From: Akkermansiaceae bacterium
Lineage (GTDB): Bacteria > Verrucomicrobiota > Verrucomicrobiia > Verrucomicrobiales > Akkermansiaceae
Assembly: GCA_021200315.1 (NCBI GenBank)
Contig: JAJQGU010000015.1
Span: 1-64,000 of the forward strand
Direction of reading: 5' to 3'
Length of the DNA: 64,000 bases
Shown here: positions 25,549 to 34,600 of the stretch, in pieces
How the letters are laid out: each line of letters opens with the position of its first letter
How positions within the stretch are numbered: position 1 is the first letter of the stretch
Made by a program: the position numbers and the translations under genes
The notes under the pieces: generated by a model
Database searches by the model: none
Told to the model about the DNA's origin: nothing
The model's input: the letters and a program-made list of their open reading frames with translations, nothing else

Positions 25549-27780
25549 ATGGACAGTATATATTGGATTATCCTGCTCGCCCTGTTGTTTCTTTCGGTCT
25601 TCGATCTGATCAACGGCGTATCCAACGACGCCGTCAATTTCCTGACTTCCGCCATCGGGTCCAAGGCAGCTCCCGTGCGCGTGATCATGACGGTGGCGGC
25701 GGCGGGGGTTCTCATCGGAGCGGTGTTTTCCGGGGGAATGATGGAAGTGGCACGGAACGGAATCTTCAACCCCGGGATGTTCACCTTTCATGAAGTGATG
25801 CTTCTTTTCCTTGCAGTGATGCTGGGCGAAGTGATCCTTCTGGACACATTCAACACATTCGGCCTGCCGACATCCACCACTGTATCCCTCGTCTTCGGCA
25901 TCCTCGGGTCGGCCACGGCCATGGCGTTCTACAAGGATCCGTCCCACATGATCAACTACCTGAACACCGACCAGGCCATGGGCATCGTCTCCGGCATTCT
26001 GATCTCGGTAGTGATCGCCTTCACGACAGGCGCGGCGGCAATGTGGATCTCCCGTCTGATCTTCTCCTTTCACTATCAAAAGACATTTCATTGGTGCGGC
26101 TTTGCATGGTGCGGCTTTGCGATGACGGCCATCGCTTATTTCGCCGTCTACAAGGGAATCAAAGGCTCCGCACTGGAACACACGCTCGGGCTGACGGATC
26201 TCATGGCGTGGGCGGAACAGCACACATTCATCGCACTGCTGCTCGGATACCTGGCCTTCAGCGCACTGATGGCTGCCCTCCAGTACTTGTTGATGGCAAA
26301 CATTCTCAGGCTCACCGTACTGGCCGGCACCTTCGCGCTGGCTCTCTCTTTTGCCGGGAACGACCTCGTCAACTTCATCGGAGTATTCATGGGGGCGCAT
26401 GACGCCTTCTTCGTGGCGGAATCACTGGGAGGGGACGTATCGGCGCACCTCATGGAGGAACTGGGCAAAGACGCAGCCCCCATCCCGCCCAATCGTCTGT
26501 ATCTTCTGACGGCAGGGCTGATCATGATCGGCGCGCTCTGCTTCTCCCGCAAGGCAAAAACCGTCATCGCCACGGGAGTTGAACTCTCCCGCCAAGGGGA
26601 CGGAGGCATCGAGCGTTTCGGCTCCATTCCTCCCGCCCGAGTGATTGTGCGGGGCGCCATCGCTCTGGGGAACGCGGTCAAAAGCTTCATTCCTCCCCGC
26701 ATGCGGGTGCGCATGAACCACCGCTGGGATCCCGTCCCCCTCCCGGTGAACCCTCAGGAGAGACCTTCCTTTGACGTCATCCGCGCCAGCGTCAACCTGA
26801 CAGTGGCCGCCCTGCTGATCTCCACGGCGACATCCCTGCAGCTGCCGCTCTCGACGACCTACGTCACCTTCATGGTGGCTATGGGCTCCTCTCTGGCGGA
26901 CAAAGCATGGGGGAGGGAAAGCGCGGTCTATCGAGTGACGGGTGTGCTCACTGTGATTTCGGGATGGTTCATGACGGGACTGGCCGCATTCGCCATGGCC
27001 GCGCTCATGGCCACGGCTCTGCACTACGGACAGCAGTGGGCCATCTTCCCCCTCATCGCCCTGGACGCCTTCATCCTCGTGCGATCGGCCGTCTACCACA
27101 GGCGGCGCGAGGCAAAAATCGCCGAGCACATACACACCCAAGAAATCACGGAAGACAACATCGTCGCGGCGTGCTCCACGCTCGTGTCCGAAAGCGTACA
27201 GGAACTGCGCGACATCTTCGTGAGCACACAACCCGCCCTCCAGACCTCCGACCGCAAGGCACTCAAAGAGCTCCATGAACGGGCGGAGAGCCTCTCCATC
27301 CGCAACAACGAAGCCCACAAATACGACGTACTGCCCCTCCTCTACAAAATGCAGCACCAGTCTCTGGACTCCGGCTACCACTATGTGCAGGCTCTCGACC
27401 ACCTGAACGAAGCATCGGGCAGCCTCAAACTGTTCGCAGAATCCATCTTCGCCTATGTAGACAACAACCACACCCCCTTCACCGTGGAGCAGAACGACGA
27501 CCTCCGCGAAGTATACGCCCGCATGGCGGAATACATGGAAGGCATCGTCTCCATGCTGACGACGGGGAATTTCTCTTCCTACGCCGAGACAATCTCTTGT
27601 CAAGACGAACTGACGGCGCAGATCGCCAAAGCGACCAAGCGGCAGATCAAAAGAGCCCAGCGCAACCAATCGCGCACGCGTTCTTCAATCCTCTACCTCG
27701 GAATGCTGAACGAAATGCGCTTCATGACCATTCAGCTTCGCGCCCTCGTCAGCGACCAAAGAGACTTTCTGACCATGTAA
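25549..27780 (+). CDS. PiT-family phosphate transporter with C-terminal PhoU-like domain
   Basis: A low-affinity inorganic phosphate (or metal-phosphate) carrier of the PiT family. The duplicated PiT signature is visible: FDLINGVSNDAVNFL near the N-terminus and FAGNDLVNFIGVFMGAHDA in the second half, with LPTSTTVSLVFGILGSA and LPLSTTYVTFMVAMGSSLAD. Around twelve hydrophobic segments run to about residue 520, after which roughly 220 soluble helical residues resemble DUF47/PhoU proteins that normally are encoded beside PiT genes. The fusion may make transport self-regulated. TATAAT at 25496 suggests the promoter. Confidence 0.92.
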   Translation: MDSIYWIILLALLFLSVFDLINGVSNDAVNFLTSAIGSKAAPVRVIMTVAAAGVLIGAVFSGGMMEVARNGIFNPGMFTFHEVMLLFLAVMLGEVILLDTFNTFGLPTSTTVSLVFGILGSATAMAFYKDPSHMINYLNTDQAMGIVSGILISVVIAFTTGAAAMWISRLIFSFHYQKTFHWCGFAWCGFAMTAIAYFAVYKGIKGSALEHTLGLTDLMAWAEQHTFIALLLGYLAFSALMAALQYLLMANILRLTVLAGTFALALSFAGNDLVNFIGVFMGAHDAFFVAESLGGDVSAHLMEELGKDAAPIPPNRLYLLTAGLIMIGALCFSRKAKTVIATGVELSRQGDGGIERFGSIPPARVIVRGAIALGNAVKSFIPPRMRVRMNHRWDPVPLPVNPQERPSFDVIRASVNLTVAALLISTATSLQLPLSTTYVTFMVAMGSSLADKAWGRESAVYRVTGVLTVISGWFMTGLAAFAMAALMATALHYGQQWAIFPLIALDAFILVRSAVYHRRREAKIAEHIHTQEITEDNIVAACSTLVSESVQELRDIFVSTQPALQTSDRKALKELHERAESLSIRNNEAHKYDVLPLLYKMQHQSLDSGYHYVQALDHLNEASGSLKLFAESIFAYVDNNHTPFTVEQNDDLREVYARMAEYMEGIVSMLTTGNFSSYAETISCQDELTAQIAKATKRQIKRAQRNQSRTRSSILYLGMLNEMRFMTIQLRALVSDQRDFLTM

Positions 27781-27885
27781 GAGGCGATCGCACGGACGAT
27801 TCCGGCGCGGCTTGCTCCATCAGAGGCGAACTTTCCCCGTCCATGCAGAAGGAGATTCCGCGCCTCTCCGGCCGGCGGCGGCTCT

Positions 27886-28839
27886 TCACGAGCGGGACGA
27901 AGCATCGCCCGCGGGAGTCTTCCCTTCCCGCCGGGCGCCTTCCTCCGGCTTCCGTTTCTCCTTCTCCTCCAGCTCAAGCGCCCTCTCCGCCCAGGCGTCC
28001 GCCTGAGAGGCGTCGGCCTCAACTCCTTCTCCCAGACGATAGCATTTCGACAATTGACGAACCGCAGGCAGATAATCCCGCCCCGCCGAGAGGCGCAGCC
28101 AGGCGAGACCCTGTTTTTCATCCCTGGGCACTCCGGAACCGGTCAGGCACATGAGGCCATAGACATACTGCCCCTGGACGCTGCCTCCCTCGGCCGCGCA
28201 AAGATACCACTTGGCCGCCTCTTTCATATCCGGCCCCAGCGAAGCGGCGCCCCGGGCGTACAGCTTACCCAATGCCAAGGCGGCATCCGTTTGAGCGCGT
28301 TCCGCGGCGCTCCTGAGTCGGGCAATCCCCTGCTCCAGATCCCTCCCGCCTTCCATGTAGAAGAGGCCGAGACGATATTCCGCCTCGGCGACACCCTTCT
28401 GCGCGGCCAGACTCCACTCCTTGACAGCCCTGTCCACATCCCGTTCCACGCCATCCCCCTGCGCATATATCTCACCCAGGAAGAAGCGCGCTTCAGCCGA
28501 GCCCTGTTCGGCCGCCCGCTCAAACCACATCCGCGCCTTCGCCGCGTCGCGCTCCACATGCTTACCGCCATAGTAATAAAGCCCGGCAAGAGTCATCTGC
28601 GCTTCGCGGAAACCGCTTCGGGCCGCCTTCTGCGTCCACTCCAAAGCCTGCTCGAAATCCTCCTTCGTGCCGGACGCCGCTTTTCCGGCCCACTCCTTCG
28701 CCTTTTCATACTGAGCCTCGCCGGCCTGCCGCGCAGCCTCCGGCGTATCCTGTCCGTCCGAAGAGCGCTCCTTCTCCCGATCGCAGGAAACGAGCAAAAT
28801 GGAACAGCACAGCAAAATTGTCAGGGTAGATGCGTTCAT
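27886..28839 (-). CDS. Sel1-repeat lipoprotein
   Basis: A lipoprotein (LLCCSILLVSC, cysteine about position 19) with at least five Sel1-like repeats of about 36 residues, for example AQMTLAGLYYYGGKHVERDAAKARMWFERAAEQGSA and the parallel stretches that follow. Sel1 repeats form an alpha-solenoid for protein binding; targets cannot be predicted. The C-terminus is a charged tail. The promoter ends six bases before the ATG. The gene converges on the PiT gene across a 105-bp gap. Confidence 0.9.
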   Translation of the reverse strand: MNASTLTILLCCSILLVSCDREKERSSDGQDTPEAARQAGEAQYEKAKEWAGKAASGTKEDFEQALEWTQKAARSGFREAQMTLAGLYYYGGKHVERDAAKARMWFERAAEQGSAEARFFLGEIYAQGDGVERDVDRAVKEWSLAAQKGVAEAEYRLGLFYMEGGRDLEQGIARLRSAAERAQTDAALALGKLYARGAASLGPDMKEAAKWYLCAAEGGSVQGQYVYGLMCLTGSGVPRDEKQGLAWLRLSAGRDYLPAVRQLSKCYRLGEGVEADASQADAWAERALELEEKEKRKPEEGARREGKTPAGDASSRS

Positions 28840-28845
28840 ACGGCC

Positions 28846-28874
28846 ATTCTAGGACGGGGCAAAAAAGAGCTCAA
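28846..28874 (-). promoter_or_regulatory. Predicted promoter of the Sel1 lipoprotein gene
   Basis: On the minus strand TTGAGC, 17 bp, TAGAAT; only 6 nt separate the -10 box from ATG 28839, so the mRNA should be leaderless. Confidence 0.55.
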
Positions 28875-28907
28875 GGGGAAATCGGGGCATCCTTCCCAAT
28901 TGTTTGC

Positions 28908-28936
28908 TTGATCGACCGGGCAGACTCATGTATGAT
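28908..28936 (+). promoter_or_regulatory. Predicted promoter of the PEGA lipoprotein gene
   Basis: TTGATC, 17 bp, TATGAT; 7 nt separate the -10 box from ATG 28944. Confidence 0.55.
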
Positions 28937-28943
28937 CGGACAT

Positions 28944-29354
28944 ATGAAAAAGTGGCTTTTCGCCGCAGCGGCTCTGCTGCTGGCCTCCTGCTCGTCCACC
29001 AAGAAAATTCAAGTGGTGTCCAACCCTCCGGGAGCAACCGTCCGCATTGACGGCGTCAAGGCGGGAGTCACGCCGACAACCGTCGAAGTCAACAGCCACG
29101 ACACCACCGAACTCATCTTCGAAAAAAGCGGATATTACACTCAATCCTATTCATTGGTTCCCGAGACAAGCACTCTCGGAACCATCCTCTGGACCGACAC
29201 CGATGAAAAATCCCGCACGATCAAGGAAGACAGAATCGAAGTAACACTTTACAAATATTCCTCTCCCTCTCCGAAAAAAGCCTCCTCCGCTCCCGCGAAA
29301 AACACGCATACCTCCCCGCCCCCCGCTCTGCGAAACATGCCCTCCTTCCTCTAA
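28944..29354 (+). CDS. PEGA-domain lipoprotein
   Basis: MKKWLFAAAALLLASCSS is a standard lipoprotein signal with the cysteine at 16. The following 60 residues form a PEGA-type domain (IQVVSNPPGATVRIDGVKAGVTPTTVEV), a small beta-sandwich seen in surface proteins of Verrucomicrobiota and Planctomycetota. The tail is low-complexity and rich in serine and proline. ATG 28944 is chosen because it starts the signal peptide and lies directly after the promoter; the longer ORF is not supported. Confidence 0.88.
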   Translation: MKKWLFAAAALLLASCSSTKKIQVVSNPPGATVRIDGVKAGVTPTTVEVNSHDTTELIFEKSGYYTQSYSLVPETSTLGTILWTDTDEKSRTIKEDRIEVTLYKYSSPSPKKASSAPAKNTHTSPPPALRNMPSFL

Positions 29355-29427
29355 GGCGAACACGTGCAAAACGGCCGCGCCGCGTTCCCGGCAGTGCAGA
29401 CCCAACCCGGGAGCCGCCCATTTTCCG

Positions 29428-29814
29428 TCACCCGATCCGGAACGTGATGCGGGCTTTCGTCATATCGTAGGGAGACATCTCGATCTTCACCCGGTCGCCC
29501 ACGACGAGGCGGATGAAACGCTTGCGCATCTTTCCCGAGATATGGGCCAGCAACTCGCGGCCGTTGGCCAGCCTGACCCGAAACATCGTGCCCGCCAGCA
29601 CAGCAGAGACCACGCCCTCAAGCTCAATCTGCCGTTCGCCGTCCTGCTCCCCATCCTCCTCGGCCGTGCGCACGGACGGCTCATCATCCCGGGAAGGGCG
29701 CCGAACCGGGCGCCTTGCCCCGCCGCGATAACTTCCATTGGAGCGACTGCCGCCGCGGTTTGAACCTGCATTGCGGCCCGGACGATTTCCTGAGGGAGAG
29801 GTAGGAGAGCTCAT
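29428..29814 (-). CDS. infA: Translation initiation factor IF-1 with an RGG-rich N-terminal extension
   Basis: The C-terminal 65 residues are canonical IF-1: [44 protein letters not shown] and [18 protein letters not shown]-1 binds the 30S A site and helps IF-2 and IF-3 in start selection. The protein is 128 residues instead of about 72 because an N-terminal extension rich in glycine, arginine, serine and asparagine ([18 protein letters not shown]) precedes the domain; such tails bind RNA or are disordered. A second, divergent IF-1-like protein is encoded at 1555-1794. This gene diverges from rplM-rpsI. Confidence 0.93.
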   Translation of the reverse strand: MSSPTSPSGNRPGRNAGSNRGGSRSNGSYRGGARRPVRRPSRDDEPSVRTAEEDGEQDGERQIELEGVVSAVLAGTMFRVRLANGRELLAHISGKMRKRFIRLVVGDRVKIEMSPYDMTKARITFRIG

Positions 29815-29962
29815 ATAAATAAACAGGCATTCCGCCGTCAAGTAAAACGTAAAATCCAGCGGAAGCGGAATCAGTTTACCCGCGCCGTGCGGCTTTGACA
29901 AGCGATTTTTCCGAGAAGCAGCCTCTTTTTCGGGAAAAATCTCTCCAGGCCGTAAAATACAG

Positions 29963-29991
29963 TTGACAAACCCGCCGGCACGAGGTAGAAA
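29963..29991 (+). promoter_or_regulatory. Predicted promoter of rplM-rpsI
   Basis: Consensus TTGACA, 17 bp, TAGAAA, about 60 nt upstream of rplM. The leader contains a short hairpin (ACGGC-GTGA-GCCGT), a possible autoregulatory site for the operon. Confidence 0.6.
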
Positions 29992-30051
29992 AGTCCCCCG
30001 CGAATTAGCGGTTCGACGGCGTGAGCCGTGACCGGAACAGAAACAGAAAAC

Positions 30052-30483
30052 ATGAAAACCTTCTCTGCCAAAGCTCAGGAAATCGAGCGCAAGTGGTACA
30101 TCATCGACGCCGCCGACAAAGTGCTCGGACAAGTCGCAGTGGAAGCAGCCAATCTGCTTCGTGGTAAGAACAAAACGATCTTCACACCTCACGTGGACTG
30201 CGGCGATTACGTCATCGTAATCAACGCCGGCAAGGTGGTGTTGACCGGCAACAAAGAGCGGGCCAAAATCTACACGCGCTACTCGGGCTACGTGGGCGGC
30301 CAGAAAGTGGAAACCCCCGCAAAAATCCGCCGCCGCCGCCCCGCCTTCCTCGTGGAACACGCCACGCTGGGCATGGTGCCCCACACGCGCCAAGGGCGCG
30401 CACAGGCATCCCGGCTCAAAGTGTACGCGGGCGAGGAGCACCCGCACGCCGCCCAGCAGCCCACGGTCATCAACATCGACTAA
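30052..30483 (+). CDS. rplM: 50S ribosomal protein L13
   Basis: An early-assembly protein of the large subunit. Conserved stretches: [59 protein letters not shown] and [16 protein letters not shown]. The length (143) is standard. ATG 30052 begins the conserved N-terminus ([15 protein letters not shown]); the ORF-track start at 30028 adds eight unsupported residues. rpsI follows 15 bp downstream. Confidence 0.97.
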   Translation: MKTFSAKAQEIERKWYIIDAADKVLGQVAVEAANLLRGKNKTIFTPHVDCGDYVIVINAGKVVLTGNKERAKIYTRYSGYVGGQKVETPAKIRRRRPAFLVEHATLGMVPHTRQGRAQASRLKVYAGEEHPHAAQQPTVINID

Positions 30484-30498
30484 CATATTCCCACCATC

Positions 30499-30906
30499 AT
30501 GAGTCAGACAACTCCATTCAACGCCACCGGACGCCGCAAGACGGCCGTAGCCCACGCATGGCTGAGCCCCGCTGAAGAAGGCAAGTCGGGCAAAATCGAG
30601 ATCAACCGCCACAGCTTCGAGGAATATCTCCCCACCGACCAGCTGCAGAACGTCGTTCTGCAGCCCTTCTACGCCACCAATACAATTAAGAAATACAATG
30701 TCCGCCTCGTGGCGAAGGGCGGAGGGATTCACGGGCAGGCCGGCGCCATGAGCCTGGCGATCGCCCGTTCACTCGTGCTGGCGGACGAGGAAAACAAGAA
30801 ACTTCTGCGCGAGCAGGGGCTTCTGACGCGCGATCCCCGCATGAAGGAACGCAAGAAGGCGGGGCGTCCCGGCGCCCGCAAGCGCTTCCAGTTCTCGAAG
30901 CGTTGA
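30499..30906 (+). CDS. rpsI: 30S ribosomal protein S9
   Basis: S9 reaches into the P site with its basic C-terminal tail. The family pattern is clear: [16 protein letters not shown] at the start, [26 protein letters not shown] in the middle, and the C-terminal [17 protein letters not shown]. The length (135) is typical. It forms the conserved rplM-rpsI operon and is followed by a strong intrinsic terminator. Confidence 0.97.
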   Translation: MSQTTPFNATGRRKTAVAHAWLSPAEEGKSGKIEINRHSFEEYLPTDQLQNVVLQPFYATNTIKKYNVRLVAKGGGIHGQAGAMSLAIARSLVLADEENKKLLREQGLLTRDPRMKERKKAGRPGARKRFQFSKR

Positions 30907-30931
30907 TCGTCTTCGAAACCATCTTCCCTGG

Positions 30932-30964
30932 GTGCGCGCACTGCATGCGGTGCGCGCACTTTTT
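30932..30964 (+). terminator. Rho-independent terminator of rplM-rpsI
   Basis: Two copies of the self-complementary GTGCGCGCAC separated by 8 nt form a 10-bp stem, followed by TTTTT. Confidence 0.8.
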
Positions 30965-31008
30965 CACGTACTTTCGCGGGAATTGCACCGGGAGGACGCC
31001 GTTTACAC

Positions 31009-31038
31009 TTGCCGGAAGGAGCGCCGCCGCGGTAGAAT
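31009..31038 (+). promoter_or_regulatory. Predicted promoter of the radical SAM pair
   Basis: TTGCCG, 18 bp, TAGAAT, with the -10 box 31 nt before ATG 31070. Confidence 0.45.
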
Positions 31039-31069
31039 TCTCCCGCACATCCTCTCCCGTCTCCTCTGC

Positions 31070-32149
31070 ATGAAGCATCCGCACCGCATACAGATCGACC
31101 TGAACGAACGGCCGTTCATCCTCTTCTGGGAAGTAACGCGCGCCTGCCCCTTGGCCTGTAAACATTGTCGGGCAGCTGCCCAGCCGCGTCCCTCCCCCGG
31201 CGAACTGAACACCGAGGAAGGGAAAAAACTGCTGCAGGACATCGCCGAACTGCGGCCGCCCATGCTGGTGCTCACCGGGGGAGACCCCATGATGCGCCGC
31301 GACCTGCATGAACTGATCGCGCACGCCGCCGCGCTCGGCCTGCGCGTGGCGCTGAGCCCGGCGGCGACGCCGCTCCTGCTGCAGGCGGACTTCGCCGCAC
31401 TGAAGAGCGCCGGAGTGCACAGCATGTCCCTCAGCCTGGACGGCGCACGCCGCGAAACGCACGACGCCTTCCGCGGCGTTCCCCACACCTTCGACCGCAC
31501 AATCCAAGCGGCCCGCATGGCCAAAGAGGCGGGCATTCACCTCCAAATCAACACGACCATCACCAAAAGCACCCTGAGCGAACTGCAAGACTTCCACCAT
31601 CTCATGAAAGAGCTGAAACCGGACATGTGGAGCGTCTTTCTGCTCGTTCCCACGGGGCGGGCATCTCTCGATCAAATGCCCTCCGCCGCAGAAGTGGAGC
31701 AGGCGTGGCACGAACTCGCCCGGCTCAGCAAAGAAGTGGACTTCGGCGTGAAAACGACCGAGGGACACCATTACCGCCGAGTGGCCATTCAAGAAGCGGC
31801 AAAGAGAGGAGGCGCACCCGCCCGGCAAGCCGTGCCCACCCGGGACGGCAAGGGCGTGCTCTTCATCTCCCATACCGGCAGTATCCAACCTTCCGGCTTC
31901 CTCCCCATCGCGCTGGGCGACGTGCGGAAAGACAACCTGGCCGAAATCTACCGCACCCACCCCCTCATGATACGCCTGCGCGACGACGACGCGCTCCGAG
32001 GAAAATGCGGGCGCTGCGAATTCCGGCACCTGTGCGGCGGCTCGCGCGCCCGCGCCTACGGAATGACGGGCGACCCCTTCGCTGCCGAACCCCTCTGCTC
32101 CTACATCCCCAAAGCGGCACCGCACTCCGAACCACTGCAAACCTCATGA
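31070..32149 (+). CDS. Radical SAM/SPASM protein, AhbD-like
   Basis: The N-terminal cluster motif is VTRACPLACKHCRA (CxxxCxxC), followed by the SAM-contacting LVLTGGDPMMRRDL. The C-terminal SPASM-like cysteines are in KCGRCEFRHLCGGSRARAYG. This architecture and the C-terminal text match the AhbD/NirJ group, where AhbD oxidatively decarboxylates iron-coproporphyrin III to haem in the siroheme-dependent pathway; closely related TIGR04053-type proteins have no firm function. ATG 31070 is chosen because the conserved N-terminus begins there. Its stop overlaps the start of the AhbC gene (ATGA), which supports a shared haem-related role. Confidence 0.8.
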   Translation: MKHPHRIQIDLNERPFILFWEVTRACPLACKHCRAAAQPRPSPGELNTEEGKKLLQDIAELRPPMLVLTGGDPMMRRDLHELIAHAAALGLRVALSPAATPLLLQADFAALKSAGVHSMSLSLDGARRETHDAFRGVPHTFDRTIQAARMAKEAGIHLQINTTITKSTLSELQDFHHLMKELKPDMWSVFLLVPTGRASLDQMPSAAEVEQAWHELARLSKEVDFGVKTTEGHHYRRVAIQEAAKRGGAPARQAVPTRDGKGVLFISHTGSIQPSGFLPIALGDVRKDNLAEIYRTHPLMIRLRDDDALRGKCGRCEFRHLCGGSRARAYGMTGDPFAAEPLCSYIPKAAPHSEPLQTS

Positions 32150-33414
32150 TCAACCTCACCAGACTGTGGACGGGGCAGGCCCAGCCGGCAGACCATCTGC
32201 GCTATGGCAGGGAGGGACTTCCGGCCTCCAGCACATCGGCCTGCACGCCCGCCTCATCCCGCACACGCAAACCCATCGTCGTATGGAACATCTCCCGCAC
32301 CTGCAACCTGAACTGCATCCACTGCTACGCAGACTCCCACGCCGTGAAATACCCCGGCGAACTCTCCTGGGAACAATGCCGCGCCGTCATCGACGACCTT
32401 GCAGACTACGGAATCAGCGCTCTCCTTCTCTCGGGAGGAGAACCGCTGCTGCACCCCATGCTCCCCAAACTTCTCGAACGCGCAACCGAGCGGGGACTCA
32501 AGATCACCATTTCCACCAACGGCACGCTCATCACGGCGGACTACGCCTCCCTCTTCAAAAAACTGAGCGTGGCCTACGTGGGCATCTCTCTCGACGGCAT
32601 CGGCGAAGTGCACGACCGCTTCCGCGGCATGAAAGGGGCCTTCGACCGAGCAGTGCGCGGCTTCCGACTCTGTGAAGAAGCGGGGCAGAAAACCGGCCTG
32701 AGGCTCACGCTCACCCGCCATAACGTCCAATGCATGCCCGCCATTCTCGACTTCATCGAGCGCGAAAATATCCGCCGCGTCTGCTTCTATCACCTCGTCC
32801 CCACGGGACGCGGGGCGGGCGTGCAGACCCTGCATCCCCATGAAGCCCGCGGCGCCCTCGACATGCTGATCGACCGCGTCAGCCGCTGGCAGGAGCGGGG
32901 GGAGAACCGCGAAATGCTCACCGTGACACAGCCCGCCGACGGCGTATACATCCTCCTCCGCCAGCTCCGCGAGGGCAGTCCCCTTGCCGAGGAGACGCTC
33001 AAGCTTCTGGAATGGAACGGCGGCGGCTCCAACAGCTCCGGACGGGGAATCGCCAACATCGACACCCAAGGCGCCGTGCATCCGGATCAATTCTGGCAAT
33101 CCGTCACCCTCGGCAATGTCAAAGAACAGAAATTCTCCGACATTTGGGAGGCGCGGACAGACGCCGCCGCCGCGCTTCTCCCCGCCCTGCGGGCCAGCGA
33201 CAACCCCGAAGAACGGCAGGCCGCGCTGAGCGGACGATGCGCCGTCTGCAGGCATTTCCGAATCTGCGGCGGGGGCTTCCGCACACGTGCCGCTTTCGCC
33301 AACGGCCACTGGCACGGCTCCGACCCCAGCTGCTATCTCACGGATGAAGAAATCGGAATCGGCCCCGACTCAAAGGAAAAACACGTTGAAAACGGCACCC
33401 CAGAGAACGCCTAG
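32146..33414 (+). CDS. ahbC: AhbC-type radical SAM protein (12,18-didecarboxysiroheme deacetylase)
   Basis: AhbC removes two acetate groups from 12,18-didecarboxysiroheme to give iron-coproporphyrin III. The protein agrees with AhbC along its length: LRYGREG at the N-terminus, VWNISRTCNLNCIHCYADS with the CxxxCxxC cluster site, LLSGGEPLLHPML, ISLDGIGEVHDRFRGMKGAFDRA, RRVCFYHLVPTGRG, SSGRGIANIDTQGAVHPDQFWQ, and the C-terminal cysteines CAVCRHFRICGGGFRTRA. The 422-residue length fits. Coupling to the AhbD-like gene suggests haem or haem d1-like synthesis from siroheme; the earlier pathway genes are not in the window. Confidence 0.88.
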   Translation: MINLTRLWTGQAQPADHLRYGREGLPASSTSACTPASSRTRKPIVVWNISRTCNLNCIHCYADSHAVKYPGELSWEQCRAVIDDLADYGISALLLSGGEPLLHPMLPKLLERATERGLKITISTNGTLITADYASLFKKLSVAYVGISLDGIGEVHDRFRGMKGAFDRAVRGFRLCEEAGQKTGLRLTLTRHNVQCMPAILDFIERENIRRVCFYHLVPTGRGAGVQTLHPHEARGALDMLIDRVSRWQERGENREMLTVTQPADGVYILLRQLREGSPLAEETLKLLEWNGGGSNSSGRGIANIDTQGAVHPDQFWQSVTLGNVKEQKFSDIWEARTDAAAALLPALRASDNPEERQAALSGRCAVCRHFRICGGGFRTRAAFANGHWHGSDPSCYLTDEEIGIGPDSKEKHVENGTPENA

Positions 33415-33466
33415 GAGAGATTCCGCGGGGAAGCCCCGCTCCGCTCCCTCCGCACCTCCCCGCCCC

Positions 33467-34600
33467 ATGACCGGCGAAATCGACAAATACCACTTCGATC
33501 GTCTCGCCGAAAAAAACTGCATCTTCTTCACGGACCAGGACGGCAGGCATCACCTACTCGCCCGATCCATCCATTCCCTCATCCCGGAACTGCCGCCGCA
33601 CATCCGCGACTATCCAAAGCGGCGAGCCCAAACCGCAGGGAACCGTTTCGGAGCGTTCCTGTCCCTCTTCCATCACGGAAGCGGCTCCGCGATCCCCTCC
33701 CCCGAGCACTATTCCCGCATATACGCCGGCTTTCAATCCGAGAGAGACACCCTCTACATTCTGGACAACGGCTCGGCGATCCAGCTCTCCGAGGGAGAGC
33801 GGCCCCAAGAGCCGGGGAAAGTCCTTTTCCACACAAGCCAGCAGGCCGCCCGCCGAGGCATCCGCCTGCAAAACCTCATGAACGCCCCTCAGTACCGCCC
33901 CATGCATCCGAACCGGGACGACACAAGCTCCCTCTATCCCATCGAGGGAGGCTCCATCGTCATGCCGGGCGTCTGCGCCAACGGCGGACTTTGCGACATG
34001 AGCGCCTACCACCTCCGCCCCGTCGAAAACCCGCTCAGCATTGATTTCGTGCAAGGGCTCCTCAGTCCGGAACGCAATCCGGAAGAAACCCGCGCCTTCA
34101 GGGAAATACCCGGAAGGCTCTGCTCGCTGACCGGCCTCTCTTTCAACCGCCAGTCATGGGAGGCGGCCATGTCGGGACCCGACATTCCTCTGGAACATCA
34201 CTGTCTGCACCCCTTTCACGCGAACGGCACATGCGCCGCCGAACTGGCGATCATCAATCTGATCTGGGGAGCCTCCCAAGCCCCCTATCACGACTCCTAT
34301 GTCCTCCTCCTGCGCCACACCCCGGCCGCTCGCGCCCGCCGTCGCCGGACTTGTCCGCCTCACGACGGAGAGCCACCCCTCCATCAAATTGATCTCCCGC
34401 CCCGATCATTCATAGCCGGCCTCCGCGCGAACCCAACCGGGACTCCGCATGCGGGCAGGCTCCGTGTCCGGAGGAGCCCGGCACTCACCCCGGCTGAAAG
34501 ATCGAGGGAAGCACCAGCTCGGGGACTCCGCGCCGGCGAGACGGCCGGCCTTTCATCCCGATCACGCGGCCATCGAAAGGCGCATCGCTGGGGCGGCTAG
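33467..34600 (+). CDS. Unknown protein, probably frameshifted near its 3' end
   Basis: No family is recognised. The first 280 residues are ordinary globular sequence with several HxxxH-like and cysteine positions (GVCANGGLCDMSAYHL, HHCLHPFHANGTCAAELAI). After about 34320 the frame turns arginine-rich and third-position GC falls, while the +1 frame carries natural-looking text (PLAPAVAGLVRLTTESHPS) to a stop at 34413-34415. A single extra C in the CCCC run at 34321 would explain this, so the true product may end at 34415. ATG 33467 is 53 nt after ahbC and no promoter is visible, so it may belong to that transcript. Confidence 0.6.
   Translation: MTGEIDKYHFDRLAEKNCIFFTDQDGRHHLLARSIHSLIPELPPHIRDYPKRRAQTAGNRFGAFLSLFHHGSGSAIPSPEHYSRIYAGFQSERDTLYILDNGSAIQLSEGERPQEPGKVLFHTSQQAARRGIRLQNLMNAPQYRPMHPNRDDTSSLYPIEGGSIVMPGVCANGGLCDMSAYHLRPVENPLSIDFVQGLLSPERNPEETRAFREIPGRLCSLTGLSFNRQSWEAAMSGPDIPLEHHCLHPFHANGTCAAELAIINLIWGASQAPYHDSYVLLLRHTPAARARRRRTCPPHDGEPPLHQIDLPPRSFIAGLRANPTGTPHAGRLRVRRSPALTPAERSREAPARGLRAGETAGLSSRSRGHRKAHRWGG

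Noticed and set aside
26422-27669. 415-residue minus-strand ORF opposite the PiT gene
   Set aside because: Antisense shadow; the plus strand has the PiT signatures.
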